Shown here one piece after another: positions 26,998-35,491 of a DNA stretch of 64,000 nucleotides. The stretch is from Proteobacteria bacterium ST_bin14 (GTDB lineage Bacteria > Pseudomonadota > Alphaproteobacteria > Sphingomonadales > Sphingomonadaceae). Position 1 is the stretch's first letter, and each line of letters opens with the position of its first letter. The notes beneath the pieces were generated by a model. That model did no database searches. It was not told the DNA's origin and worked only from the letters and a program-made list of their open reading frames with translations. Both the position numbers and the translations under genes were made by a program. Where the stretch lies: contig MSXR01000018.1 of assembly GCA_002083655.1 (NCBI GenBank), positions 18,674 to 82,673 on the forward strand, read 5' to 3'.

Positions 26998-27555
26998 TCA
27001 GGCCGGGACGCGCGTCAGACGGATATCGATTTCGCGGTCGACATAGTCCCATTCGGCGCACGCGCGCAGCCGCTCCAACATATGGTCAAAGGCCGCTTCC
27101 TGATCTGGCGCGAATTCGAACCAGGTCAGGAAGTCGAAGGGTTCGCCATGATCGCGCGAATGGTAAAGCTTGCGCGCGACACCGGGCAGATAATCGAGCC
27201 CGATCGGCAAATGCGATCCCCGCTCATAGACCGCACGCCGCTCGTCCTGCGCCATTGCCCACCACTCGGCCGATTTGCGGATCGGGATCAGCGCCGCCCG
27301 GGTTGAAGCGGGGCGGCCCAATCCCTCCTGCTTGGCCTGCAGCGCGGCGCGTTCGGGCGCGGTGGTATAGCGCAAATTGCTGCCGGCGCCGCGCAGCGTC
27401 CAGGCGGCGGTGCCTGCGTTGACATCGCTGTCGATCGCCAGAAAGCGCGCCGAAGGCAAGCTTGCCCCGCGAAACTCGCAGATTGACGTGATCTGCCACT
27501 GCCCCGCATCGGCACCGACAAATCGGCTGAGGGTAATGGGTGCGCGCTCAGTCAT
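26998..27555 (-). CDS. Chlorite dismutase family haem protein (short, lineage II-like)
   Basis: This 185-residue protein matches short chlorite dismutases such as the Nitrobacter winogradskyi enzyme (183 residues). Chlorite dismutase splits chlorite to chloride and O2 at haem b. The proximal haem ligand is His115 (YERGSHLPIG) and the distal arginine that decides chlorite activity is Arg128 (LPGVARKLYHS), with the same spacing of 13 as in Nitrobacter (His114/Arg127). KSAEWWAMAQDERRAVYE and GEPFDFLTWFEF are family blocks. Both key residues are kept, so it may be active; peroxidase or stress roles are alternatives. It is the last gene of the folE-sigma-reductase unit, 79 bases after the reductase, and ends next to an IS scar. 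Confidence 0.88.
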   Translation of the reverse strand: MTERAPITLSRFVGADAGQWQITSICEFRGASLPSARFLAIDSDVNAGTAAWTLRGAGSNLRYTTAPERAALQAKQEGLGRPASTRAALIPIRKSAEWWAMAQDERRAVYERGSHLPIGLDYLPGVARKLYHSRDHGEPFDFLTWFEFAPDQEAAFDHMLERLRACAEWDYVDREIDIRLTRVPA

Positions 27556-27634
27556 GATACCTCATCGTGGTTGGCGCTGGCTTGCAGCGCGGTTTTGAAA
27601 ACGGCCAAAAGGCGGAAAAGCCCGAAAATCGAGC

Positions 27635-28741
27635 TTATCCAATGGCTAGGACAAGTTGGTTGATCGAACCCTCAGCGGTCGCGGCCGGTACGGCGCTGCA
27701 GATCAGCACTTCATTGTCGCGATGTGCAGCGGAGGTCTCTCTAAAATAGGCAACCGCGCCAGCTATCAACGGCGTCTTGCATGCCCCGCAGGCGCCCACG
27801 CGACACCCGAATTCGGGCGTCAGGCCCGAGCTTTCTGCGAACTCGAGCAAGCTGCCTGCGCCCGGTGTCCAAGCGCCATGATCACCCGCTGCATTGAAGA
27901 CGACATCGACGGGAACCGTCGACGGCTCGGCTTTCGGCACGGCGTCGCGGATGTCGACTTGCCGCTTCAGCGACGCAGGGCCGAACGCTTCGGCAAAAAT
28001 GCGGTGATCCGCGACGCCGTGGCTCGTCAGCGCATCATAGACGGCCTGCATGAAGCCCGGCGGCCCGCACATGTAGAAATCATAAAGTTGAAAACCCAGA
28101 TACTTCTCCAGAACGTCTGCTGACAGGAAGCCCTGTTCTTCGTAATCTGCACCAATGACGGCATCATCCGTTTCTTGCAGCAGGCGAATGATGGTCAGTT
28201 TGCCGTTCGATCGCGCCGACAGCCGGTCCAATTCGCCATCGAAGCCGCGCTCGGCCTTGGTGCGGGCGGCATAAAAGAAGGTGATCGGTCGCATCGCGCC
28301 GGTCCGCTCGCCTTCATCGACGAGATGGCTGATCATCGACAGGATAGGCGTGATGCCAACGCCCGCCGCAATCATGACGACGGGGTGCGCCGGCGAGGTG
28401 TCGATGATGAAATCGCCATCAGGCTCGCGGCAATCGATCAGGTCGCCGACAGCGACCGCATCGTGCAAATAGCTTGAACCCACGCCAAGTTTACGCACGC
28501 TGATGCGCAGTTGCTGCGCGGACGGCGCAACCGAGATAGTGTAGGTGCGCAACAGGGGTGGTTCGCCGCCGGGCTGCGGCAACCGGATCGGCAGATGCTG
28601 TCCGGCGCGGTGCGAGGCCATTGCCGCGCCATCGACCCGTTCGAGGTAGAATGATTTGATCACCGCGCTTTCGTCAACGATTCGGCTGACCCTGAATTTA
28701 TGCCATTCGGAACGGGAAGATGAAGTGGTCGTCGACGACAT
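27635..28741 (-). CDS. FAD- and [2Fe-2S]-dependent NAD(P)H oxidoreductase
   Basis: This 368-residue electron-transfer flavoprotein has a ferredoxin-reductase FAD domain (about 10-110; LLRTYTISVAP for FAD), an NAD(P) domain (MIAAGVGITPILSMI, and FYMCGPPGFMQAV near the end), and a C-terminal plant-type ferredoxin domain. The cluster ligands are visible as FGCRVGACGACKTPL plus a distant ICSA cysteine. The layout resembles flavohaemoglobin reductase modules and HCP or oxygenase reductases. It lies 19 bases after the ECF sigma gene and before the chlorite dismutase-like gene. It may feed electrons to that protein or to an unlinked partner. Confidence 0.9.
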   Translation of the reverse strand: MSSTTTSSSRSEWHKFRVSRIVDESAVIKSFYLERVDGAAMASHRAGQHLPIRLPQPGGEPPLLRTYTISVAPSAQQLRISVRKLGVGSSYLHDAVAVGDLIDCREPDGDFIIDTSPAHPVVMIAAGVGITPILSMISHLVDEGERTGAMRPITFFYAARTKAERGFDGELDRLSARSNGKLTIIRLLQETDDAVIGADYEEQGFLSADVLEKYLGFQLYDFYMCGPPGFMQAVYDALTSHGVADHRIFAEAFGPASLKRQVDIRDAVPKAEPSTVPVDVVFNAAGDHGAWTPGAGSLLEFAESSGLTPEFGCRVGACGACKTPLIAGAVAYFRETSAAHRDNEVLICSAVPAATAEGSINQLVLAIG

Positions 28742-28760
28742 TGGTGTGCTCCGTTAGTGA

Positions 28761-29465
28761 TCAGTGAAGCGATGTTCCGGCGGGCGCCGATTGCGCAGCG
28801 ACCAAATCGGCGAGCCGATCCGTAAACGAGCTGCAGGCCGCACCGGCAAAGGTCAGGAAACCATCAAGGTCTGTGCGATCTACAGACGCCAGCTGGGCCT
28901 GCAGCATTTGGCGAGCCCGGAAGAAACGGGTTTTGATGGTCGCGGGAAGCACATCGAGCGCGTCGGCTGTTTCATCGACCGTCATCCCTTCGATCTCCCG
29001 CAGAATGAAAACGATCCGGTATATCTGGGGCAGGCGGTCCAAAGCCCGCGCAAGAGTTTCCTGCAATTGCACGTTGGCGACATGGTGTTCCGGGTTCGGC
29101 TGGCTGTGCGCGTGATCCGTCCGGTCAGACTCTGTTCCCCCTGTGTCGACGTCGCCGACGCGGGCTGCACGGCGCCGCGCTGAACGGCGTCGGGTCAACG
29201 CTTCGTTGATGACGATGCGCGTCAACCAGGTCGACAGCTTTGATCTGCCCTCAAAGCTGTCGATTGCCGCAAATGCCTTCAGGTACCCACTTTGCACGGC
29301 ATCTTCTGCCTCACCGCTGTCCTTCAGGACCGCCCAGGCCGCCCGAAACAGCCGTTGGTTATTCCGCATCGCAATGAATCGGACAGCGCCGGAATCGCGC
29401 GCGCGGAACAGGTCGGCCAGATCGGCATCCTCCATTTCGGCGTAATCAAGCGCGTCAGATCGCAT
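28761..29465 (-). CDS. ECF-type RNA polymerase sigma factor
   Basis: This 234-residue sigma-70 family protein has region 2 (LFRAAWAVLKDSGEAEDAVQSGYLKAF, about 40-65) and region 4 (LPQIYRIVFILREIEGMTVDETADAL and IKTRFFRARQMLQ). A short Cys-containing C-terminal stretch (FAGAACSSFTDRLADLV) follows. No anti-sigma factor is encoded beside it, so it may be controlled by the C-terminal extension or by expression. The ATG at 29465 overlaps the folE stop by one base (TGATG), which fixes the start and couples translation. It probably drives its own operon and other stress genes. Confidence 0.9.
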   Translation of the reverse strand: MRSDALDYAEMEDADLADLFRARDSGAVRFIAMRNNQRLFRAAWAVLKDSGEAEDAVQSGYLKAFAAIDSFEGRSKLSTWLTRIVINEALTRRRSARRRAARVGDVDTGGTESDRTDHAHSQPNPEHHVANVQLQETLARALDRLPQIYRIVFILREIEGMTVDETADALDVLPATIKTRFFRARQMLQAQLASVDRTDLDGFLTFAGAACSSFTDRLADLVAAQSAPAGTSLH

Positions 29466-30142
29466 CAGCGCGCGCTCGCCTGCGCGCCGCTGAGCGACGC
29501 CAGAAAGTCCCGACGTAGGTCCCGATCCTCTCGAAAGTCCCCTAGCCAGCATTCAGTCCGCATGGTGACTCCGCGTTGATTGACCCCACGCGTCGCCATA
29601 CAGCCATGGGTCGCATCGATCACGACGGCGACACCGCGCGGTGCGAGGACATCCCACAGAGTCATCCCGATTTGCTGGGTCAGGCGCTCCTGCAGTTGGA
29701 GCCGCCGGGAGAACGCGTCCACCAGGCGGGACAATTTTGATATGCCCACCACGCGGCCGCGCGGGCGATAGCCGACATGCGCGACGCCCATGATGGGGGC
29801 CATGTGATGTTCGCAGGTGGAGACCAGCGGGATGTCGCAAAGAAGGACGGTTTCTTGATAAGAGTCCGCCTCAGTGAACGTCCGGCTAAGCAAAGCGGCC
29901 GGATCGATCGCATAGCCGGAAAACCATTCGCCATAGGCGCGCGCCACACGCGCTGGCGTATCGACCAACCCTTCACGGTCGGGGTTGTCACCTGCTGCGC
30001 TGATCAACGTTCGGACCGCTGCTTCTATTTCCACCCGGCTCGGCTTTCCCTGCCCCAATCCTGGGTCTGGCACCACTTGCTTGGCCAATTCCCCTTGGCA
30101 TTGTTTAAGCTTCAAGAACGATATTCCTTTTTCAATCGGCAC
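29465..30142 (-). CDS. folE: GTP cyclohydrolase I
   Basis: FolE opens GTP to 7,8-dihydroneopterin triphosphate, the first step to folate and pterin cofactors. The core is complete: VDTPARVARAYGEWFSGY, the zinc-binding CEHHMAPIMGVAHVGYRP (Cys and His ligands), GISKLSRLVDAFSRRLQLQERL, and the C-terminal ATHGCMATRGV with the third zinc Cys. The N-terminus is unclear because the frame stays open upstream to 30349 and has no ATG after that point. I use a GTG at 30142, giving 225 residues. Because it sits with a sigma factor and redox genes, it is probably an extra, inducible copy. Confidence 0.88.
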   Translation of the reverse strand: MPIEKGISFLKLKQCQGELAKQVVPDPGLGQGKPSRVEIEAAVRTLISAAGDNPDREGLVDTPARVARAYGEWFSGYAIDPAALLSRTFTEADSYQETVLLCDIPLVSTCEHHMAPIMGVAHVGYRPRGRVVGISKLSRLVDAFSRRLQLQERLTQQIGMTLWDVLAPRGVAVVIDATHGCMATRGVNQRGVTMRTECWLGDFREDRDLRRDFLASLSGAQASAR

Positions 30143-30553
30143 TCGTTCGGGGGAACGCGCAGATTTGGGGATGGGCCTTTTGTCCGGGCATTTTGGTAGA
30201 CCCACACCGCTATTAGATGCCGCAGGGCCGCCACGGTTTCCAGATTTTTGCCAAAAAATGCTGATGGTGGAATCGAACGCCTCACAGGAGAATCCCGACT
30301 GCCTAATGTGAACGTTGCGATGACTGAAGGCGCCTGACGATGACAGCAACGAGCCAAGCCGATTTTAGGTCGTCGACTGTCCACCGTCGGCACCAAAGGC
30401 GCAGACTTGAGGTTATGATTTCAGGAGGGTTCGTCGCTAAACCTCGATCTCACGCGGGCGGACCAGCGGCGCACCGGGTTCCCCCAGCCAGTGGCAATGA
30501 CGGCGCGCAAAATACGCTGCCGCCAAACGCTTCGACGCTGGGCTAGCCCCGGT
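30143..30553. other. Gene-free stretch between folE and the lysR-type gene
   Basis: The 411 bases hold no reading frame I can support on either strand. Toward 30349 the folE frame stays open, and a longer FolE N-terminus is conceivable. The segment should hold the promoter of the folE-sigma-reductase-dismutase unit. No clear hairpin or operator is seen. Confidence 0.4.
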
Positions 30554-31483
30554 TCAACGGTCGGCAGCCAGATCGAATGCACGCTCAACCCGCTCGAGCG
30601 CCAACGCAAGGCGAGGCGCAACAAATTCCATGAACGCGCGCTGTTTGAGCGGTTGTAGGGGCTGGGCGGCGTGCACCAGATGGACCGGCGTCTTTAGGGG
30701 CGCATATCGTTCGAGGATCGGCGTCAACCCACCATCGGCAACTGTCTGTGCGGCCTGATAACTCATCATCCGCGCGCACCCTAACCCCGCGACCGCGCCG
30801 GCGATCACGGCATCGGCCGTATTCACTGAAAAGCGCGGATGGATCGTCACGACGGTGGCATTTGGCCCCACGCCGAACGGCCAGCTACGATAAGTCTGCA
30901 GCCCCTCGAAAGCGATGCAGTCGTGATCGGCAAGCGCAGCAGGGGCGGTCGGCGAGCCTCGCCTCTCCAGATAATCGGGACTGGCGCAGATCACCCAGCG
31001 GATATGGCCGACGCGCTTGGCGATCAGGCTGCTGTCGGGCAGCTGGCCGATTCTGAGTGCGACATCGACATGATTTTCGATGAGGTCGACCATGTTGTCA
31101 GCGAGCACAAGCCGCACCGTGACATCCGGATAGACGCCCAGAAATTCGTGCACGATCGGCGCGACGTGGAGTTTGCCGAACATGATGGGGGCGGTCACCA
31201 GTAACTCCCCGCGCGGCGCCCGATACTCGCCCGAGGCGACGCGTTCGGCCTCGCCAAGCTCCTCCAGGACACGGCGGACGGAGGCGACGTACGCGGTACC
31301 TGCTTCGGTCAGAATCAGTTTGCGGCTGGTGCGGACCAGCAACTGCGTTCCAAGATGCGCTTCCAGGTCTGAAACCCGCCGGCTGACGGTTGGCAGCGGC
31401 ACGCCAATGGCCCGGGACGCCGCCGACAGGCTACCCCAATCGACGGCTGCAATCAGCGTCCGCATGGCTTCGAAGCGGTCCAT
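30554..31483 (-). CDS. LysR-family transcriptional regulator
   Basis: This is a 309-residue LysR regulator. The N-terminal winged helix contains the AASRAIGVPLPTVSRRVSDLEAHLGTQLLVRTSRKLILTEAG family block, and the C-terminal ~220 residues form the effector domain, which ends with a helix-rich tail. The ATG at 31483 (MDRFEAMRTL) is used. It is transcribed away from the CMD gene with 121 bases between the starts, the classic arrangement for a LysR regulator that controls the divergent gene. The inducer is unknown. Confidence 0.92.
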   Translation of the reverse strand: MDRFEAMRTLIAAVDWGSLSAASRAIGVPLPTVSRRVSDLEAHLGTQLLVRTSRKLILTEAGTAYVASVRRVLEELGEAERVASGEYRAPRGELLVTAPIMFGKLHVAPIVHEFLGVYPDVTVRLVLADNMVDLIENHVDVALRIGQLPDSSLIAKRVGHIRWVICASPDYLERRGSPTAPAALADHDCIAFEGLQTYRSWPFGVGPNATVVTIHPRFSVNTADAVIAGAVAGLGCARMMSYQAAQTVADGGLTPILERYAPLKTPVHLVHAAQPLQPLKQRAFMEFVAPRLALALERVERAFDLAADR

Positions 31484-31604
31484 CTTTCCTTCCGTAATGT
31501 GGAAGGTAGCATTGTGCAATCGATAGATACCGAGAAAAAACGGAAGCGCCTAATTCTTGTCCAGCGGCGCAAACCGGTGCCGCGACAGATCAAGGAGAAC
31601 CGCA

Positions 31605-32156
31605 ATGTCCCGTATCGCCACCCCCGCCACGATCGCAGATGCCCCCGCCGCCGCACAGCCGTTGCTGGACGCAGTTAACAAGCAGCTCGGCGTCGTGCCG
31701 AACATGTTTCGCCTCATTTCGAACAGCCCGCAAACGCTCGAAGCGTTCCTCGGCATCGGGACGGCACTCGGCAAGGGCGCACTGCCTGCCGCCACCCGCG
31801 AGCGGATTGCGCTGGCCGTCGCCGAGGTCAACGGCTGCAACTATTGCCTGTCTGCGCACACCTATCTCGGCAAAAACCTTGCCAAGCTCGACGATGCCGA
31901 GATTACCGCCAACCGCTCTGGCGCGTCGAACGATCCCAAAGCTCACGCCGCCGTGCGGTTCGCCGCCAAGCTGGTGCGTGAACGCGGTCAGGTCAGCGAA
32001 GCCGATCTCTCAGCCGTGAAGCTTGCCGGCTACACCGAAGCGCAGGTGCTCGAAATCATCCTGCACGTCGCCGTCAATACCTTCACCAACTATGTCAACG
32101 AAGCGCTGAAGACAGACATCGACTTCCCTGTCGTCGAGGCACGCAAAGCCGCCTGA
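31605..32156 (+). CDS. Carboxymuconolactone decarboxylase (AhpD-like) family protein
   Basis: This 183-residue all-helical protein has the redox motif CNYCLSAH (C-x2-C-x3-H, about residues 83-90), found in AhpD-like alkylhydroperoxidases. Such proteins usually form trimers or hexamers and reduce peroxides or act on reactive lactones. The ATG at 31605 follows a perfect AAGGAG element. It is divergent from the LysR gene and followed 98 bases later by an alpha/beta hydrolase. A strong hairpin in between (32181-32213) may limit read-through. LysR control is inferred. Confidence 0.92.
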   Translation: MSRIATPATIADAPAAAQPLLDAVNKQLGVVPNMFRLISNSPQTLEAFLGIGTALGKGALPAATRERIALAVAEVNGCNYCLSAHTYLGKNLAKLDDAEITANRSGASNDPKAHAAVRFAAKLVRERGQVSEADLSAVKLAGYTEAQVLEIILHVAVNTFTNYVNEALKTDIDFPVVEARKAA

Positions 32157-32180
32157 GGCTCCCGCTCAGCTACGACGACC

Positions 32181-32225
32181 GGCGGGCGCGGGTTCCCCCG
32201 ACCCGCGCCCGCCCCCCCCCTTTTT
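32181..32225 (+). terminator. GC-rich hairpin after the CMD gene
   Basis: A perfect 13-bp stem (GGCGGGCGCGGGT with ACCCGCGCCCGCC) with a 7-base loop is followed by seven C and then five T. The T tract is set off from the stem, so termination may be partial, leaving reduced read-through into the hydrolase gene. Confidence 0.6.
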
Positions 32226-32253
32226 CACAACCGCCCCGAACAGGAGACACCCC

Positions 32254-33105
32254 ATGTCCACGACCTATAACTTTGCCACCGTCAACGGCCGCCAGGTATT
32301 TTATCGCGAAGCCGGTGATGCCGCCTCACCGACGATCGTGCTGCTGCACGGCTTCCCTTCCAGCAGCCACATGTTCCGCGACCTGATCCCGCTGCTCGCC
32401 GATCGCTTCCACGTCATCGCCCCCGACTATATCGGCTTCGGCCAGTCGGACGCGCCGTCAGTGGCCGAGTTCGACTACAGCTTCGACAACCTGACCGCGC
32501 ATGTCGCCCAGCTCCTCGATCAGCTCGGGCTGACCAGCTACATTCTTTACATGCAGGATTTTGGCGGCCCTGTCGGCTTCCGCCTGTTCGCAAACAATCC
32601 GTCAGCGGTGACGGGCTTCGTTATCCAGAACACCAATGCCTATATGGCCGGTGTGGGTGAGATGCCCGCGCAGATCTTTCTGCCACTGTGGGAAGAGCGC
32701 AACGAGACGACCGAAGCGGCCGCGCGCGGCTTCCTGGCCGCAGAAACGACGAAGTTCCAGTATCAGGTCGGCGCGAGCAACCCCGCCGCGATCAGCCCGG
32801 ACAACTGGATGGTTGATCAGCCGCTGCTCGACCGCCCCGGCCACGACATCGCCCATCTGAACCTGCTGGAAAACTACAAGACCAATGTCGCGGCTTATGA
32901 CGGCTGGCACGCGCTGTTCCGCCAGTATCAGCCCAAGACGCTGATCGCCTGGGGCAAGCACGATCCGTTCTTCATCCCCGCCGGCGCCGAGGCGTTCCTC
33001 GCCGATTTGCCGCAAGCGAAGCTGGTCTGGCTCGACGCCGGCCACTTCGTCCTCGACGAAAACGCCGCGACCGTCGCTGCCGAGATCAAGGTGACATTCG
33101 CGTAA
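32254..33105 (+). CDS. Alpha/beta hydrolase of the haloalkane dehalogenase/epoxide hydrolase type
   Basis: This is a 283-residue alpha/beta hydrolase. The oxyanion segment is LLHGFPSSSHMF. The nucleophile elbow reads YMQDFGGPVG, so the nucleophile is aspartate, as in dehalogenases and epoxide hydrolases, not serine. The acid lies in AWGKHDPFF and the catalytic histidine in DAGHFVLDE. A good AGGAGA ribosome site precedes the ATG. With the LysR and CMD genes it makes a small inducible unit, perhaps for an electrophilic pollutant or peroxide stress. The substrate cannot be told. Confidence 0.9.
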   Translation: MSTTYNFATVNGRQVFYREAGDAASPTIVLLHGFPSSSHMFRDLIPLLADRFHVIAPDYIGFGQSDAPSVAEFDYSFDNLTAHVAQLLDQLGLTSYILYMQDFGGPVGFRLFANNPSAVTGFVIQNTNAYMAGVGEMPAQIFLPLWEERNETTEAAARGFLAAETTKFQYQVGASNPAAISPDNWMVDQPLLDRPGHDIAHLNLLENYKTNVAAYDGWHALFRQYQPKTLIAWGKHDPFFIPAGAEAFLADLPQAKLVWLDAGHFVLDENAATVAAEIKVTFA

Positions 33106-33112
33106 CACCCCC

Positions 33113-33149
33113 GCCCGGGCATCGTCTCTCCTCCTGCCGATGCCCGGGC
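33113..33149 (+). terminator. Hairpin after the alpha/beta hydrolase gene
   Basis: A perfect 12-bp inverted repeat (GCCCGGGCATCG with CGATGCCCGGGC) around a 13-base loop begins 8 bases after the stop codon. No T tract follows, so it may act as an mRNA-stabilising or weak termination hairpin. Confidence 0.5.
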
Positions 33150-33179
33150 ACCCCTTCGCATTTACAGGAGAATGACGAA

Positions 33180-33310
33180 GGGCGCAGGTTGCCGTGGCCT
33201 GGAAAGGCCGACCCAGGATCACCTTCAGGTTCGCGGATCCACTTGCGAAGCGCGTTCGCATGAACATCCAGGTCGCGCGCCGCCTGCGCTGCCGAAATCG
33301 AGGTCCGCTA
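33180..33310 (-). pseudogene. IS3-family transposase OrfA fragment
   Basis: The minus strand reads ISAAQAARDLDVHANALRK and then WIREPEGDPGSAFPGHG, the helix-turn-helix region of IS3-family OrfA. A stop codon interrupts the frame upstream and the homology fades near 33180. Only about 40 codons remain and no OrfB is present. It overlaps an orphan gene start (AGGAGA then ATG at 33172) on the plus strand, which has no sensible continuation. I infer that an IS insertion and later deletion removed the next gene of the hydrolase unit. Confidence 0.7.
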
Positions 33311-33333
33311 GCGACCGGTGGCGATCAATTGAC

Positions 33334-34278
33334 TTATTGCTTTCGCCAAAGACTCGCCAGCTGCTGCGCCTCAGCAATTTGCGCGCGCGTCATCCTGGAG
33401 GCCACAAACGCGCGAGCCTGGGTCGCCTCACTTGATAGCTTAGCGTCGGTCGCTCCCGCACTACTTAAGCTGAACCATTTGTGTGCCTGAACATAATCTT
33501 TTGCAACATTTTGGCCGTTTAACAACATGATACCGAGATTATATTGTGCGTTGGGATGCCCGCGTTCCGATGCCTTGCGGTACCAAGTGGCAGCGGTGCC
33601 ATAGTTCTGCGGTACCCCTTTGCCTTCGGCGTACAACACGCCGAGATTGTACTGAGCGCCAACATCGCCCTGCTCAGCAGCTTTTCGGAACCACCCGGCC
33701 GCCGCAGCATAATCCTGTCCTACGCCTTCGCCCACCGCGTACACCAGACCAAGGTTATATTGAGCGTCGACATAGCCTTGCTGCGCCGCTTTGCCGAACC
33801 AAGCAACTGCAGCAGCATGATCCTTTGGGATGCCTTCGCCATTATTGTGCATCACGCCTAGGCTGTATTGCGCAGCGGCCGATCCTTGCTCAGCGGCCTT
33901 GCGAAACCAGCCAGCGGCGACAGCTTGATCTTTGGGAGCGCCTAGGCCGTTGCTGTACATGACACCAAGGTTGTACTGCGAGGCTAGGTGCCCTTGGTCC
34001 GCAGCCTGGCGGTACCAGCGGAGCGCAGCAGCGGAATCTTTCGCCACGCCCAGGCCCTTGGCGTACATCCTGCCAAGTTGATATTGTGCCCCGACGGCAC
34101 CGTGGTCAGCCGCCTGGGTAAGCTGTGCGACATCATGTTGCCATTGCGCGCGCGCATTACCATCCGCGTGTCCCGCATCCTTGGTTAGGCGAGTCTTCCC
34201 GTCAGGTGCGGCCATCGCCAAGCTGTGATTCCAGCTCGTTACGACAAGTGCACAGGCTATTGCGGATCGGCCAATCAT
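33334..34278 (-). CDS. Exported Sel1-like tetratricopeptide repeat protein
   Basis: This 314-residue protein has an N-terminal signal peptide (about 1-23) and then about six or seven Sel1-like repeats of 36 residues. Each carries the A-x-x-W-[FY]-R-K-A-[AS]-E-x-G and A-Q-Y-N-L-G-V-[ML]-Y blocks. Such solenoids bind other proteins, commonly in envelope signalling or assembly. It is convergent with the IS3 fragment and lies just downstream (9 bases) of the MetX-like hydrolase gene on the same strand. A partner is not evident. Confidence 0.9.
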   Translation of the reverse strand: MIGRSAIACALVVTSWNHSLAMAAPDGKTRLTKDAGHADGNARAQWQHDVAQLTQAADHGAVGAQYQLGRMYAKGLGVAKDSAAALRWYRQAADQGHLASQYNLGVMYSNGLGAPKDQAVAAGWFRKAAEQGSAAAQYSLGVMHNNGEGIPKDHAAAVAWFGKAAQQGYVDAQYNLGLVYAVGEGVGQDYAAAAGWFRKAAEQGDVGAQYNLGVLYAEGKGVPQNYGTAATWYRKASERGHPNAQYNLGIMLLNGQNVAKDYVQAHKWFSLSSAGATDAKLSSEATQARAFVASRMTRAQIAEAQQLASLWRKQ

Positions 34279-34287
34279 GCGCCTTAT

Positions 34288-35412
34288 CTACTGCATTTGT
34301 CGGCGCGGGTAACTGGCCGCTTCGCCGAGTAGTTTCACAATGTCAGCTTTCCAGAATTTTGCCCATGTATGCGTACCGTGCCCCTTCGTGTCCGCGCTTG
34401 CAGGGATAAGGAGAAAGCGGGCTCGCGGCATGCGTTTCACATCCTCCTGCGCCAGGCCCAACTCGGGCGGATTGATGAAGTCATCAGCTGAGTTGATCCA
34501 AAGCACCGGTACTGTGACACGATCGAGCAACGGATATGGATTATAGGATCGCGACGACTCATACTGGTAGATGATGTCATTTGCGTCCTGCCCGCTGCCG
34601 CGCTGGGCAATGCCATCGGCTAACGCCTTCTCGGCCAGCTCACGGGTTGGATAGCGCGCTTGCAAGGCAACCGGATTGCCGCCGACCAGAATCGAAAGGT
34701 AATTCGCCGTCCGCAATCCCTGGACGGGCTGGGTCTTGTAATTGCCGCCTTCCCAAAGCGGATCAGCCTTGATCGCGTCGACCACCATTTTGCGCCACAT
34801 CCGGTTCCGCCCAGCGATTTCCCGGGTGTTGCAGGCAAAAGGCGCAAGCCGCTCTGCGAAGCCCGGATGGGTCGTTCCCCAGACAAACGCCTGCATGCAC
34901 CCCATCGACGTGCCGATAATCAGCTTCAGATGCGATACACCCAGATGCTCGACAAGAAGGCGACGTTGGGCCTCCACCATGTCATCATAATCATAATGCG
35001 GAAACTGCATGCGCAGCCCGTCCGACGGCTTCGATGAATTTCCATGTCCGATATTGTCAGGCAGGATCACATATGTCGTGGCAAGATCGAATGGCGCATC
35101 GGGGCCAAACAGCTCGTCCGAAAATGCGGGATTGAGGAGCGACCGTCCTGAACCGCCAGTACCGTGCAGTCCCATGACGGCGTTGGTAATGCGCCCTGTG
35201 CGATCGCGAATGGGCGTGCCGAGCGTGGTATAGCCGAGCTTCAGTTCCGGCAGCGCCTCACCCGACCGGAATTTGAAGTTTTTGATGGTGTAGCTGCCCT
35301 GGACGTTCGGCCATTGCTTTACAGGTTGAGCGGCAGGTGTGGCGACCGGTTGTGTTTGCGCAGCGACTTGCGCGGCGGAAATAGCAAGCAAAACTGCGAG
35401 TAAGCGACGCAT
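34288..35412 (-). CDS. Exported MetX-like alpha/beta hydrolase
   Basis: This 374-residue protein has a signal peptide (about 1-18) and an alpha/beta-hydrolase fold of the homoserine O-acetyltransferase (MetX)-like group. Family blocks are LGYTTLGTP, LHGTGGSGRSLL, and the nucleophile elbow IIGTSMGCMQAF with serine. The acid region is WINSADDFINPP and the histidine KGHGTHTWA. MetX itself is cytoplasmic, so the exported variant is more likely a secreted esterase or acyltransferase of unknown substrate. It is followed by the Sel1 protein gene after 9 bases. Confidence 0.88.
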   Translation of the reverse strand: MRRLLAVLLAISAAQVAAQTQPVATPAAQPVKQWPNVQGSYTIKNFKFRSGEALPELKLGYTTLGTPIRDRTGRITNAVMGLHGTGGSGRSLLNPAFSDELFGPDAPFDLATTYVILPDNIGHGNSSKPSDGLRMQFPHYDYDDMVEAQRRLLVEHLGVSHLKLIIGTSMGCMQAFVWGTTHPGFAERLAPFACNTREIAGRNRMWRKMVVDAIKADPLWEGGNYKTQPVQGLRTANYLSILVGGNPVALQARYPTRELAEKALADGIAQRGSGQDANDIIYQYESSRSYNPYPLLDRVTVPVLWINSADDFINPPELGLAQEDVKRMPRARFLLIPASADTKGHGTHTWAKFWKADIVKLLGEAASYPRRQMQ

Positions 35413-35491
35413 CGGGAACGCTACCTGTTTTATGGTTCGGACTGCACCCTAATGTCAGCAGGGTCGACAAAAGTCAGCCATTCTGTGCCGA

